A stretch of DNA of 64,000 nt from Bin95 sp965220855 (GTDB taxonomy: Bacteria; Pseudomonadota; Alphaproteobacteria; Bin95), in assembly GCA_965220855.1 (NCBI GenBank), contig CBDCQY010000001.1:2046001-2110000 (forward strand). The letters are read 5' to 3'. Made by a program: the position numbers and the translations under genes. Below the pieces are notes generated by a model, which was not told where the DNA came from, made no database searches, and was given only the letters and a program-made list of their open reading frames with translations. This document shows positions 8,335 to 15,243 of this stretch, in pieces. Within the stretch, counting starts at the first letter, position 1; each line of letters starts with the position of its first letter.

Positions 8335-8394
8335 CGCCCGACCTCCCCGTCGGCCCGGTTTCTGCCCGAGGCGGCGTCCGCGCGCCGAGCGACG

Positions 8395-8470
8395 TGGTAG
8401 CGGGGGAGGGACTCGAACCCCCGACCCAGGGATTATGATTCCCCTGCTCTACCGACTGAGCTACCCCGCC
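8395..8470 (-). tRNA. tRNA-Met (CAU)
   Basis: The minus strand folds into a complete 76-nt cloverleaf: acceptor GGCGGGG pairing with CCCCGCT, D-stem GCTC/GAGC, anticodon stem GGGGA/TCCCT around loop ATCATAA (anticodon CAT), and T-arm GGGGG-TTCGAGT-CCCTC. The CCA is encoded at the 3' end. The 1:72 pair is G-U, unlike the unpaired C1-A72 of initiator tRNA, so an elongator tRNA-Met, or possibly a CAU tRNA modified to read Ile AUA, is most likely. It lies between the DUF4149 gene and lipB. Confidence 0.93.
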
Positions 8471-8506
8471 AGAGGAACCGCCTTCTAGGGCCTCGCGCCC
8501 CGGCCG

Positions 8507-9166
8507 TCAACGGCGCGCCGCGTCGCAGGGCGCGCCGAACACCTCCTCGAAACTCGCCCGGAGCGCCGCGTCCACCTCCGGCATGGCGGCGGTGACGCCC
8601 TCGGCGGCGAGCGAGGTGACGCCGAAGCCGCGAATGCCGCAGGGCACGATGCCCTCGAAATGCCGCAGCTCCGGCTCCACATTCAGCGCGACGCCGTGAT
8701 AGGCGACCCAGCGGCGCACCCGCACGCCGAGCGCGGCGATCTTGCGCTCGCTCCCGCCGCGCCGGACCCAGACGCCGATGCGCCCCTCGCGCCGCTCGCC
8801 GATCAGGCCGAAGCGGGCGACCGTGCGGATCAGCCACTCCTCCAGCCCGCAGACATAGCCGCGCAGGTCCGCGCCGCGCGCCTGGAGGTCGAGCACCGCA
8901 TAGGCGATGCGCTGGCCCGGCCCGTGATAGGTGTAGCGCCCGCCGCGCCCGGTGCGGAAGACGGGCAGGTCGTGCGGGCGAAGCAGTTCCGCCGCATCGG
9001 CGGAGGCGCCGGCGGTGTAGAGCGCCGGGTGCTCCAGCAGCCAGACGAGTTCGGGCGCGCCTTCCTCCCGCACGGCGCGCGCGCGCGCCTCCATGGCCGC
9101 CACCGCCGGCTCATATTGGACCGTGGCGTCGTCGATGCGCCATTCGAGCGGTCTTGAAAGCGTCAT
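8507..9166 (-). CDS. lipB: Octanoyltransferase (lipoate biosynthesis)
   Basis: LipB moves the octanoyl group from acyl carrier protein to the lipoyl domains of 2-oxoacid dehydrogenases and the glycine cleavage H protein. The 219-residue length is typical. The catalytic pair is visible as Lys142 in ERKIAALGVR and Cys176 in VPCGI. The motifs RGGRYTYHGPGQ (about 74-85) and LEHPALYT (44-51) are family signatures. The ATG at 9166 is the natural start. It lies upstream of tRNA-Met on the same strand and is divergent from tRNA-Leu. Confidence 0.93.
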   Translation of the reverse strand: MTLSRPLEWRIDDATVQYEPAVAAMEARARAVREEGAPELVWLLEHPALYTAGASADAAELLRPHDLPVFRTGRGGRYTYHGPGQRIAYAVLDLQARGADLRGYVCGLEEWLIRTVARFGLIGERREGRIGVWVRRGGSERKIAALGVRVRRWVAYHGVALNVEPELRHFEGIVPCGIRGFGVTSLAAEGVTAAMPEVDAALRASFEEVFGAPCDAARR

Positions 9167-9226
9167 CGCAGTTTGCTATCCCGCATCGTCGTTGTGAGGC
9201 GCGGCAGTCTAGCGCGTCTTCGACAT

Positions 9227-9313
9227 GCGGTCGTGGCGGAATTGGTAGACGCGCAGCGTTGAGGTCGCTGTGGGGGCAACCCCGTGGAAGTTCGAGTCTT
9301 CTCGACCGCACCA
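9227..9313 (+). tRNA. tRNA-Leu (GAG)
   Basis: An 87-nt class II tRNA: acceptor GCGGTCG pairs with CGACCGC, the anticodon stem CAGCG/CGCTG encloses TTGAGGT (anticodon GAG), a long variable arm follows, the T-loop is TTCGAGT, and CCA is encoded at 9311-9313. It reads CUC and CUU codons. mgtE begins only 28 bases downstream, so they may share a transcript. Confidence 0.94.
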
Positions 9314-9341
9314 TGATCCCCGAGACGCCCGGGCACAGAGA

Positions 9342-10718
9342 ATGGCCGATTCCAGCACGGTCCAGCGCCCGGACGACCGGGCGGAAGAGGCGCCGCTCGG
9401 CCCCGATCTGATTCGCGAAATCCTCGAGGCGGCCGACCCCGGGACCGTGCGCGCCCGGGTGGCGGGGCTGCACGCCGCCGATGTCGCCGACCTGCTGGAG
9501 CGGATCGCGCCGGACGAGCGCGCCGCCGTGCTGGAGGCGCTGGGCGGCGAGCTCGACCCCGACGTGCTGGCCGAGCTCGACGGGACGGTGCGCGGCGCGG
9601 TGGTCGAGCGCATGGCGCCGCAGGAGCTGGCCCGCGCGGTCGCCGAACTTGACGACGACGATGCGGTCGAGGTCGTCGCCGACCTGGACGAGGAGACGCG
9701 GGCAGACATTCTGGCGCGCCTGCCGCAGGCGGACCGGGCGGCGGTCGAACAGGCGCTCTCTTACGGCGAAGACACCGTCGGGCGGCTGATGCAGCGCGCC
9801 ACGGTGGTGGTGCCGGCCTACTGGACGGTGGGCGAGACCATCGACTATCTGCGCGCCGACAGCGCGCTGCCGGACAGCTTCTTCGACATCTTCACCGTCG
9901 ATCCGCGCCACCGGCCGGTCGGCAGCCTGCCGCTCTCGCGCATTCTGCGCGCGCGCCGCCCGGTGGCGCTCTCGGAGATCGTGGACGACCAGCCGGCCGC
10001 GCTGCCGGTCGGCATGGACCGGGAGGAGGCCGCCTTCCTGTTTCGCCAGCAGGACCTGACCTCGACCCCGGTGGTGGACGAGTTCGGGCGGCTGGTGGGC
10101 GTGCTGACCATCGACGACATGGTCGATGTCATGGACGAGGAGCATGAGGACGACATATTGAAGCTCGGCGGCGTCAGCGGGGACGACCTCTATCACGACG
10201 CCGCGGCAACGGCCGTGAAGCGCTTTCCCTGGCTGATCGTCAATCTCGGCACGGCGGTGCTGGCCTCGGCGGTCATCGCGCAGTTCGAGGCCACCATCGA
10301 GGCCATCGTGGCGCTGGCGGTGCTGATGCCGATCGTCGCCTCCATGGGCGGCAACGCCGGCACGCAGACGCTCACCGTCGCCGTGCGCGCGCTGGCGACG
10401 CGCGAACTCTCCGCCACCAACGCCGCGCGCATCGTCTTCAAGGAAGGGCTGGTGGGCGGCTTCAACGGCATGGCGTTTGCGGCCATCGCGGCGCTGCTGA
10501 CCTTCGCCTGGACCGGGAACTGGCTGCTGGGGGCGGTGATCGCGGCGGCGATGGCGGTCAATCTGCTGGTCGCGGGGCTGTCCGGCGTCGCCATTCCGCT
10601 GGCGCTCGACCGGATGCGCATCGACCCGGCGGTGGCCTCCTCGGTGGTGCTGACCACGGTGACCGATGTGGTCGGCTTCTTCGCCTTTCTGGGCCTGGCG
10701 GCGGCGGTGCTGCTGTGA
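9342..10718 (+). CDS. mgtE: Magnesium transporter MgtE
   Basis: MgtE is a gated Mg2+ channel of the inner membrane. The 458-residue protein has the expected order: an acidic N domain of helical repeats (about 20-150, rich in LHAADVADLLE-type repeats), two CBS domains (about 150-275), a connecting helix and a C-terminal five-helix membrane domain. That domain includes the signature PIVASMGGNAGTQT, which lines the pore. The ATG at 9342 is chosen because an upstream in-frame GTG falls inside the tRNA-Leu gene. Its TGA overlaps the GTG of the next gene. Confidence 0.93.
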   Translation: MADSSTVQRPDDRAEEAPLGPDLIREILEAADPGTVRARVAGLHAADVADLLERIAPDERAAVLEALGGELDPDVLAELDGTVRGAVVERMAPQELARAVAELDDDDAVEVVADLDEETRADILARLPQADRAAVEQALSYGEDTVGRLMQRATVVVPAYWTVGETIDYLRADSALPDSFFDIFTVDPRHRPVGSLPLSRILRARRPVALSEIVDDQPAALPVGMDREEAAFLFRQQDLTSTPVVDEFGRLVGVLTIDDMVDVMDEEHEDDILKLGGVSGDDLYHDAAATAVKRFPWLIVNLGTAVLASAVIAQFEATIEAIVALAVLMPIVASMGGNAGTQTLTVAVRALATRELSATNAARIVFKEGLVGGFNGMAFAAIAALLTFAWTGNWLLGAVIAAAMAVNLLVAGLSGVAIPLALDRMRIDPAVASSVVLTTVTDVVGFFAFLGLAAAVLL

Positions 10719-11257
10719 GCGCGGTCCTCCGCCCGGTGCGCGACAGCGACGCCGAAGGGCTGATCCGCCTGATCGGCCTCTGCTGGGCGGCCTATGAGGG
10801 CTGCGTGCTGGATGTCGATCGGGAGGAGCCGCAGCTGCGCGCCATGGAAAGCCATTTCGACGCGCTCGGCGGCGCCTACTGGGTGGCCGAGGACGAGACG
10901 GGCGCCATCGTCGGCTCGGGCGGCTGGGCGCCGGCGGCGGACCCGGCCGGAGTGGAGCTGCACAAGCTCTATGTGCTGGCGAGCCAGCGCCGCCAGGGCC
11001 TCGCCCGGCGACTCGTCGAGCGGGCGGAGGCGGCGGCGGTCGCCCGCGGCAGCCGCTTCGTGGAGCTGTGGACCGACACGCGCTTCCTGGAGGCGCATGC
11101 GTTTTACGAGGCGCTCGGCTATCGCAAATCGGGGCGGATGCGCGATTTGCGCGACCTGTCCCGAACGGTCGAGTTCCACTTCGTCAAGCAGCCGGTGGTC
11201 GGCGGCCGATTGCCAGCGGCGCGCGGCTGCGCCATTTATGGGGCGAGGGTGGATTGA
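10715..11257 (+). CDS. GNAT family N-acetyltransferase
   Basis: A 180-residue GCN5-related acetyltransferase of unknown substrate. The acetyl-CoA loop is visible as SQRRQGLARRL (about 89-99), preceded by the beta-strand KLYVLA and followed by AHAFYEALGYRKSG, the usual strand 6/7 region. It starts with GTG at 10715 overlapping the mgtE stop, so it is translationally coupled to mgtE. The C-terminal 20 residues after VEFHFVKQP look like an extension beyond the domain. Confidence 0.87.
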   Translation: MSAVLRPVRDSDAEGLIRLIGLCWAAYEGCVLDVDREEPQLRAMESHFDALGGAYWVAEDETGAIVGSGGWAPAADPAGVELHKLYVLASQRRQGLARRLVERAEAAAVARGSRFVELWTDTRFLEAHAFYEALGYRKSGRMRDLRDLSRTVEFHFVKQPVVGGRLPAARGCAIYGARVD

Positions 11258-11271
11258 GGAGGTCGAACCCG

Positions 11272-11724
11272 ATGCGTCACGGCGCGATCGCGCTCGCACT
11301 GGCGGGGCTGCTGCTCCTTCCCGGTCTCGCCGCCATGGCGGACCCGGTGTTCCAGCAGGGTGGCAAGGCGATCCGGGGCTACGATCCGGTCGCCTATTTC
11401 ACGGATGGAGGGCCGGTGCGCGGCAAGCGCGAGCACCGGCTGGAGTGGAACGGCGTCGAGTGGCGCTTCGCGACGGCCGCCAATCGCGCCGCCTTCGAGG
11501 CCGAGCCGGAGCGCTATGCGCCGCAATATGGCGGCTACTGCGCCTGGGCCGTCTCGCAGGGCTACACCGCATCCATCGACCCCGCGGCCTGGCGCATCGT
11601 CGATGACAAGCTCTATCTGAACTACTCCGCCGGCGTCCAGAAAAGCTGGGAAAAAGACATCCCCACCCACATCGCCGCCGCCAACGGCCACTGGCCGGGC
11701 CTGCTGGAAGAGCTGTCGAAGTAA
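11272..11724 (+). CDS. YHS domain-containing exported protein
   Basis: A 150-residue protein with a Sec signal peptide (hydrophobic run to about residue 22) and a YHS domain. It shows the characteristic GYDPVAYF near residue 40, W-x-F-x-x-x-x-N-R-x-x-F and PQYGGYCAWAVS. YHS domains are thought to bind metal or small ligands, and the precise role of this subfamily is not known. The ATG at 11272 has a strong AGGAGG at 11257-11262, which decides this start over longer frames. It is the last host-composition gene before the AT-richer module. Confidence 0.85.
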   Translation: MRHGAIALALAGLLLLPGLAAMADPVFQQGGKAIRGYDPVAYFTDGGPVRGKREHRLEWNGVEWRFATAANRAAFEAEPERYAPQYGGYCAWAVSQGYTASIDPAAWRIVDDKLYLNYSAGVQKSWEKDIPTHIAAANGHWPGLLEELSK

Positions 11725-11734
11725 GGGAATTCAC

Positions 11735-12805
11735 ATGCTCACATCTCTGCAAATTGAGAACTATCGCGGCTTCGAATCGCTGGAAATCAAGAAGCTTGCT
11801 CGAGTCAATCTTATTGCAGGTCAGAACAATGTTGGCAAGACAAGTTTACTAGAGGCAGTGTTTTTATTATCTGGAGCTACGAATCCACAACTCATATTAA
11901 ATGCGAATGTAACTCGCATCTCCACAGGTGCTCCCGAGCACTCTGATTATGTCATTGATGTAATTTCAAAACCTCTGTTTCATGATCTTGATATGAATAA
12001 GGTGGTAAGAGTTGCAGCATTAGATAAAGAACGTGGTAAAGTCAGTTTGACGATCAGTCGCAATCAATCTCGTTCAGTCAAATTGCCGCTCCCAGATTTT
12101 CAGAGGGCTTCAGATCAAAGTGAAAATTTGAACTCTGGCCTTCTGATTTCGGCTGATGATTTCAATGACAATAAAGTTGAAAATCAGATAATGTTCTTGC
12201 CGACTGGAGTGCATGTTCAATCATTATCACCGCAAGGCATTATCCCATTTCCTGCGATAATACTCTTAGCGCATGCAGGATTCATAAATCCCACAGAAGA
12301 CGCCTCTCGTTTAGGCCGGTTACGACTTCGAAAACAAGATCGATTTGTGCTTGAAATGCTACAACTCATCGAACCAAAACTTCAAAGTATAGAAGATAAC
12401 TCCGCAAGCGGTGTTCCAAAAATTTGGTGTGATATAGGTTTGCCGGAGCAACTGCCATTAGAGATTATGGGTGACGGTATGAAGCGCATCGCTCGTTTAT
12501 CATTGGCCATTGCATCAACGCCAGGCGGCGTTGTTCTTGTAGATGAAATTGAAAACGGTGTGCACCACACGGTGATGCCTAAAGTATGGGAGGCGTTGAT
12601 GAGGTTTGCACATAAGGCCGATGTTCAGATAATTGCAACTACTCATAGTTATGAGTGCATTCAGGCGGCTTATCGAGCCGTTGAAAGCACGTCAGCTGAT
12701 TTCCATCTTCATCGCTTGCAAAAGACAGACGACACGATGCGGTGTGTAACTTATACAGATGAAGCGTTTCAAGGCGCGATCAAATTCGATATGGAGGTAA
12801 GATAG
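11735..12805 (+). CDS. OLD-like AAA family ATPase, probable defence component
   Basis: A 356-residue ABC/SMC-type ATPase of the AAA_15/AAA_21 (OLD-like) group. Visible motifs are Walker A GQNNVGKT at 29-36, a signature-like MGDGMKR at 245-251, Walker B VVLVDEIENG at about 266-274 and the H-loop ATTHS at 301-305. There is no fused TOPRIM nuclease; the neighbouring gene supplies a TOPRIM-like domain three bases downstream. Such ATPase plus TOPRIM pairs resemble the split arrangement of PARIS (AriA/AriB), AbiL and OLD-family defence systems; anti-phage activity here is inference. Codon use is markedly AT-richer than all flanking genes, which suggests transfer. It begins ten bases after the YHS gene. 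Confidence 0.85.
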   Translation: MLTSLQIENYRGFESLEIKKLARVNLIAGQNNVGKTSLLEAVFLLSGATNPQLILNANVTRISTGAPEHSDYVIDVISKPLFHDLDMNKVVRVAALDKERGKVSLTISRNQSRSVKLPLPDFQRASDQSENLNSGLLISADDFNDNKVENQIMFLPTGVHVQSLSPQGIIPFPAIILLAHAGFINPTEDASRLGRLRLRKQDRFVLEMLQLIEPKLQSIEDNSASGVPKIWCDIGLPEQLPLEIMGDGMKRIARLSLAIASTPGGVVLVDEIENGVHHTVMPKVWEALMRFAHKADVQIIATTHSYECIQAAYRAVESTSADFHLHRLQKTDDTMRCVTYTDEAFQGAIKFDMEVR

Positions 12806-12808
12806 AAG

Positions 12809-13429
12809 ATGCCGAGAGAGGTCGATATACGCGATCCTATTCAATTTCTGGTTGAAGGCAAGGATCAGGATAATTTTTTTGGGAGATATTCTCACCATAT
12901 CGGCATCGAAAGGTCACAAGTTTTCGATTTCGGCGGTGTACATGAGTTGAAAAACTATTTGGAAAGCTTTGTGCTTGAATCTAATTTCGTGTCAGTTCGC
13001 AGCATCGGCATCATTCGGGATGCAGAACGGGGTACTGCGGCCGATGCGCGGCGTAGTGTCGAGGGGGCGGTGCGGGCTGCGGGCTTATTGTTGAATCAAC
13101 CATATGGCGGCGCTGGTGCACCGGCGGTGCGGGTGCTGATTCTCCCCGATGACGATGGCCCCGGAATGTTGGAGACGCTACTCTGGCGGAGTGTAGTCGA
13201 TGATCCGGCTATAGGTTGCGTGGAAGAGTTTCTCGACTGCGTCCGTCGCGAGTTGGGGGAACCGGTTCGTCGATTGGACAAGGCCCGGGCGCATGCCTTT
13301 CTCGCGACGCGGCGCGATCCGCATGTTTCGGTCGGGGTGGCGGCGCAGCGGGGTTATTGGAACCTGGACCATCCGGCCTTCGACGGCCTGAAGGCCTTCC
13401 TGCGGGAGGTGGTCGCCGCTGCGGGGTGA
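12809..13429 (+). CDS. DUF3226 (TOPRIM-like) protein, partner of the AAA ATPase
   Basis: A 206-residue protein of the DUF3226 type. The N-terminal FLVEGKDQDNFF (Glu16) and GIIRDAERG (Asp71) resemble the conserved Glu and Asp of TOPRIM domains. The C-terminal half has LILPDDDGPGMLETLL and a GYWNLDHPAFDGLKAFL tail seen in the family. It starts three bases after the ATPase stop, so the two form an operon. In related systems the TOPRIM partner is the effector nuclease and the ATPase the sensor; that role is inferred here. The first third is AT-rich like the ATPase, while the last 400 bases are GC-rich like the host. The stop is two bases from the 3' end of tRNA-Leu(UAA). Confidence 0.82.
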   Translation: MPREVDIRDPIQFLVEGKDQDNFFGRYSHHIGIERSQVFDFGGVHELKNYLESFVLESNFVSVRSIGIIRDAERGTAADARRSVEGAVRAAGLLLNQPYGGAGAPAVRVLILPDDDGPGMLETLLWRSVVDDPAIGCVEEFLDCVRRELGEPVRRLDKARAHAFLATRRDPHVSVGVAAQRGYWNLDHPAFDGLKAFLREVVAAAG

Positions 13430-13448
13430 AGTGGTGGCCGCTGTGGGA
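13409..13448 (+). repeat. Imperfect direct repeat of the tRNA-Leu 3' end
   Basis: Bases 13409-13426, the last codons of the DUF3226 gene, match 13431-13448, the CCA end and acceptor/T-arm of tRNA-Leu read on the plus strand, at 15 of 18 positions with a 22-base offset. It could be a relic of site-specific insertion at the tRNA 3' end. However, the copies are adjacent rather than flanking the module, and both are GC-rich, so chance similarity is possible. Confidence 0.35.
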
Positions 13449-13518
13449 CTCGAACCCACACGGGCGGATGCCCCACGGATTTTAAGTCCGGTCTGTCTAC
13501 CAATTCCAGCAAGCGGCC
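13432..13518 (-). tRNA. tRNA-Leu (UAA)
   Basis: An 87-nt class II tRNA on the minus strand. Acceptor GGCCGCT pairs with AGCGGCC. The anticodon stem CGGA/TCCG flanks CTTAAAA (anticodon TAA), with a long variable arm, T-loop TTCGAGT and an encoded CCA at 13434-13432. It reads UUA and UUG codons. It sits 13 bases downstream of the DHA2 transporter gene on the same strand and convergent to the AT-rich ATPase/DUF3226 module, which abuts its 3' end. Confidence 0.94.
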
Positions 13519-13531
13519 AGCCTGGGCCAGC

Positions 13532-15100
13532 CTATACGCTGCGACGGTCGCGCGCCAGATTGAGGGCCGGCAGCATGGCGAGCGCGAAGACGACGCCAAG
13601 CGCCAGAAAGCAGTCCTGAAAGCCGAAGGTGAGGCCCTGGGCGTGCACCACCTGGCCCAGCAGGTCGAGCGCCGCCTCGCGCCGGGCCGGCTCCGGCAGG
13701 CCGGCTTCGAGCAGCCGCTCGCGCGCCAGCTCCAGGAAGCCCTGGCTGGCGCTGTTGCCGGCGGTCTGCGTCGCGACCAGCGTTTCGGCGTGCCAGTGGC
13801 TGCGCAATTGCAGCCAGACGACGATGAGATTGGTGCCCGACGCGCCGCCCAGCTGGCGCAGGAAATTCATCGCGCCCGAGCCGCGCGCCAGCTTCTCGTT
13901 CGGCAGCGCGCGCAGCGCCGAGGCCGAGAGCGTCGGCAGGATGAAGGAGAGGCCGATGCGGCTCACCACCGCGAAGATCGCGAAGGCCCAGAAGCCGGTG
14001 TCGGCGTCCGCCGTCGCCATCAGGAAGGAGCCCAAGGCGAAGCAGGCCAGCCCCGCCAGCACCGGAAGACGGTCCGGCAGCCGGTCGGCGGCGCGCCCGG
14101 TAAGCGGCAGCGCGACCACCAGGATCAGCCCCGCCGGCATCAGCAAGAGCCCGGCCTTGGTCGCCGTGTAGCCCTGCACCTGCTGCACGAAGACGGGAAT
14201 GACATAGCTGGAGGCGAAATTGCCGGCCCCGAACACGAAGGCGACGATGACCGCGGCGGTGAACGCCCGGTGCCGGAAGAGCGTCACATCCAGCAGCGGC
14301 GCGCGGCTCTGCATCTGAATGAGCGCGAAGGCCGCGGCCGCCGCCGCGCCCAGCACGCCATAGAGCAGGATGCGGTCCGAGAACCAGCCCTCGCGCGGGC
14401 CGGAGGCGATGGCCGTCATTAGCAGGAACAGCGCCGAGGCGAGGAACAGGAAGCCGAACCAGTCGAAGGGCGGCAGCCGCCCGATGCGCCCCTTGGAGGG
14501 CATGAAGACCAGGCTCGCCAGCAGCGCCAGCACGCAGAAGGGGATCGGCAGCAGGAACATGGCGCGCCAGGAGAAGGCGTCGATGGCGAGGCCGCCGACC
14601 GCCGGCCCGAGCGCCGGGGCCAGCACCATGCCCGCGCCATAGATGCCCATCGCCATGCCGCGCCGGTCGTCGGGGAAGACGGTGAAGACGGTCACCATGG
14701 CCATCGGCATGACGATGCCGGCCGCCACGCCCTGGAGCACGCGCCCGAAGATCAGCATGTCGATGCCGGTCGCGCCCGCGCTCAGCAGCGCGCCGACGAT
14801 GAACAGCGCCAGGGTGAGCGCGAAGCCGAGGCGCTGGCCGAAGGCTTCCGTGACCCAGGCGTTGAGCAGCTGGCTGGCGGTCATGGTCGCCAGGAAGGCG
14901 GTGGCCATCCACTGCGCCCGATCCTGGCCGACGCCGAAGGCGCCCATCACATCCGGCACCGCCACATTCACGATGGTGGCCGACAGCACCATCGAGAAGC
15001 CGCCCACCAGCGCCGAGAAGGTCACATACCAGCGATAGGCGGAGCCGAAGCGGCGGAACAGTTCGTCAACCGTGTCGGGCGGCGCGTCGGGGGTAATCAC
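13532..15100 (-). CDS. DHA2 family MFS multidrug efflux transporter
   Basis: A 522-residue, roughly 14-helix drug:H+ antiporter of the EmrB/QacA type. The family features are an early D/N-I-V-N-V-A-V-P-D motif (ATIVNVAVPDVMGAFG), QWMATAFLATMTASQL in the next helix, GRVLQGVAAGIVMP before helix 5 and LGPAVGG in helix 6. The start is GTG at 15100, supported by AGGAG about 8 bases upstream on the minus strand. No EmrA-like membrane fusion partner is adjacent. A 15-bp inverted repeat lies 27 bases upstream of the start (15127-15167) and could control it. The substrate is unknown. Confidence 0.87.
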   Translation of the reverse strand: MITPDAPPDTVDELFRRFGSAYRWYVTFSALVGGFSMVLSATIVNVAVPDVMGAFGVGQDRAQWMATAFLATMTASQLLNAWVTEAFGQRLGFALTLALFIVGALLSAGATGIDMLIFGRVLQGVAAGIVMPMAMVTVFTVFPDDRRGMAMGIYGAGMVLAPALGPAVGGLAIDAFSWRAMFLLPIPFCVLALLASLVFMPSKGRIGRLPPFDWFGFLFLASALFLLMTAIASGPREGWFSDRILLYGVLGAAAAAAFALIQMQSRAPLLDVTLFRHRAFTAAVIVAFVFGAGNFASSYVIPVFVQQVQGYTATKAGLLLMPAGLILVVALPLTGRAADRLPDRLPVLAGLACFALGSFLMATADADTGFWAFAIFAVVSRIGLSFILPTLSASALRALPNEKLARGSGAMNFLRQLGGASGTNLIVVWLQLRSHWHAETLVATQTAGNSASQGFLELARERLLEAGLPEPARREAALDLLGQVVHAQGLTFGFQDCFLALGVVFALAMLPALNLARDRRSV

Positions 15101-15126
15101 CGTCTCCTGCTGCGGTCCGTGCGGCG

Positions 15127-15167
15127 CCGCTTCCTTCCCCGATTGTGCGAAACGGGGGAGGAAGCGG
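15127..15167. promoter_or_regulatory. Long inverted repeat between hppA and the efflux gene
   Basis: CCGCTTCCTTCCCCG at 15127-15141 is the reverse complement of bases 15153-15167 except for one mismatch, with an 11-base spacer. The element lies 27 bases before the GTG of the efflux gene and about 75 bases after the hppA stop, both read on the minus strand. It has no following T-run. It could be an operator for a repressor of the pump, a leader stem-loop, or a processing/termination element for hppA. Confidence 0.6.
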
Positions 15168-15243
15168 TCAAGCCGGCCTTCAGCCGGCGCCTGCGCGGGC
15201 GCGCCGCATAAGCGGCGGGCCGCCGTCGCAGCCTGGAGCGGCT

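Noticed and set aside
11735..13429. Prophage or integrative element remnant
   Set aside because: No integrase, excisionase, relaxase or structural gene, and no flanking direct repeat was found near 11725-11735, so only a two-gene module is supported.
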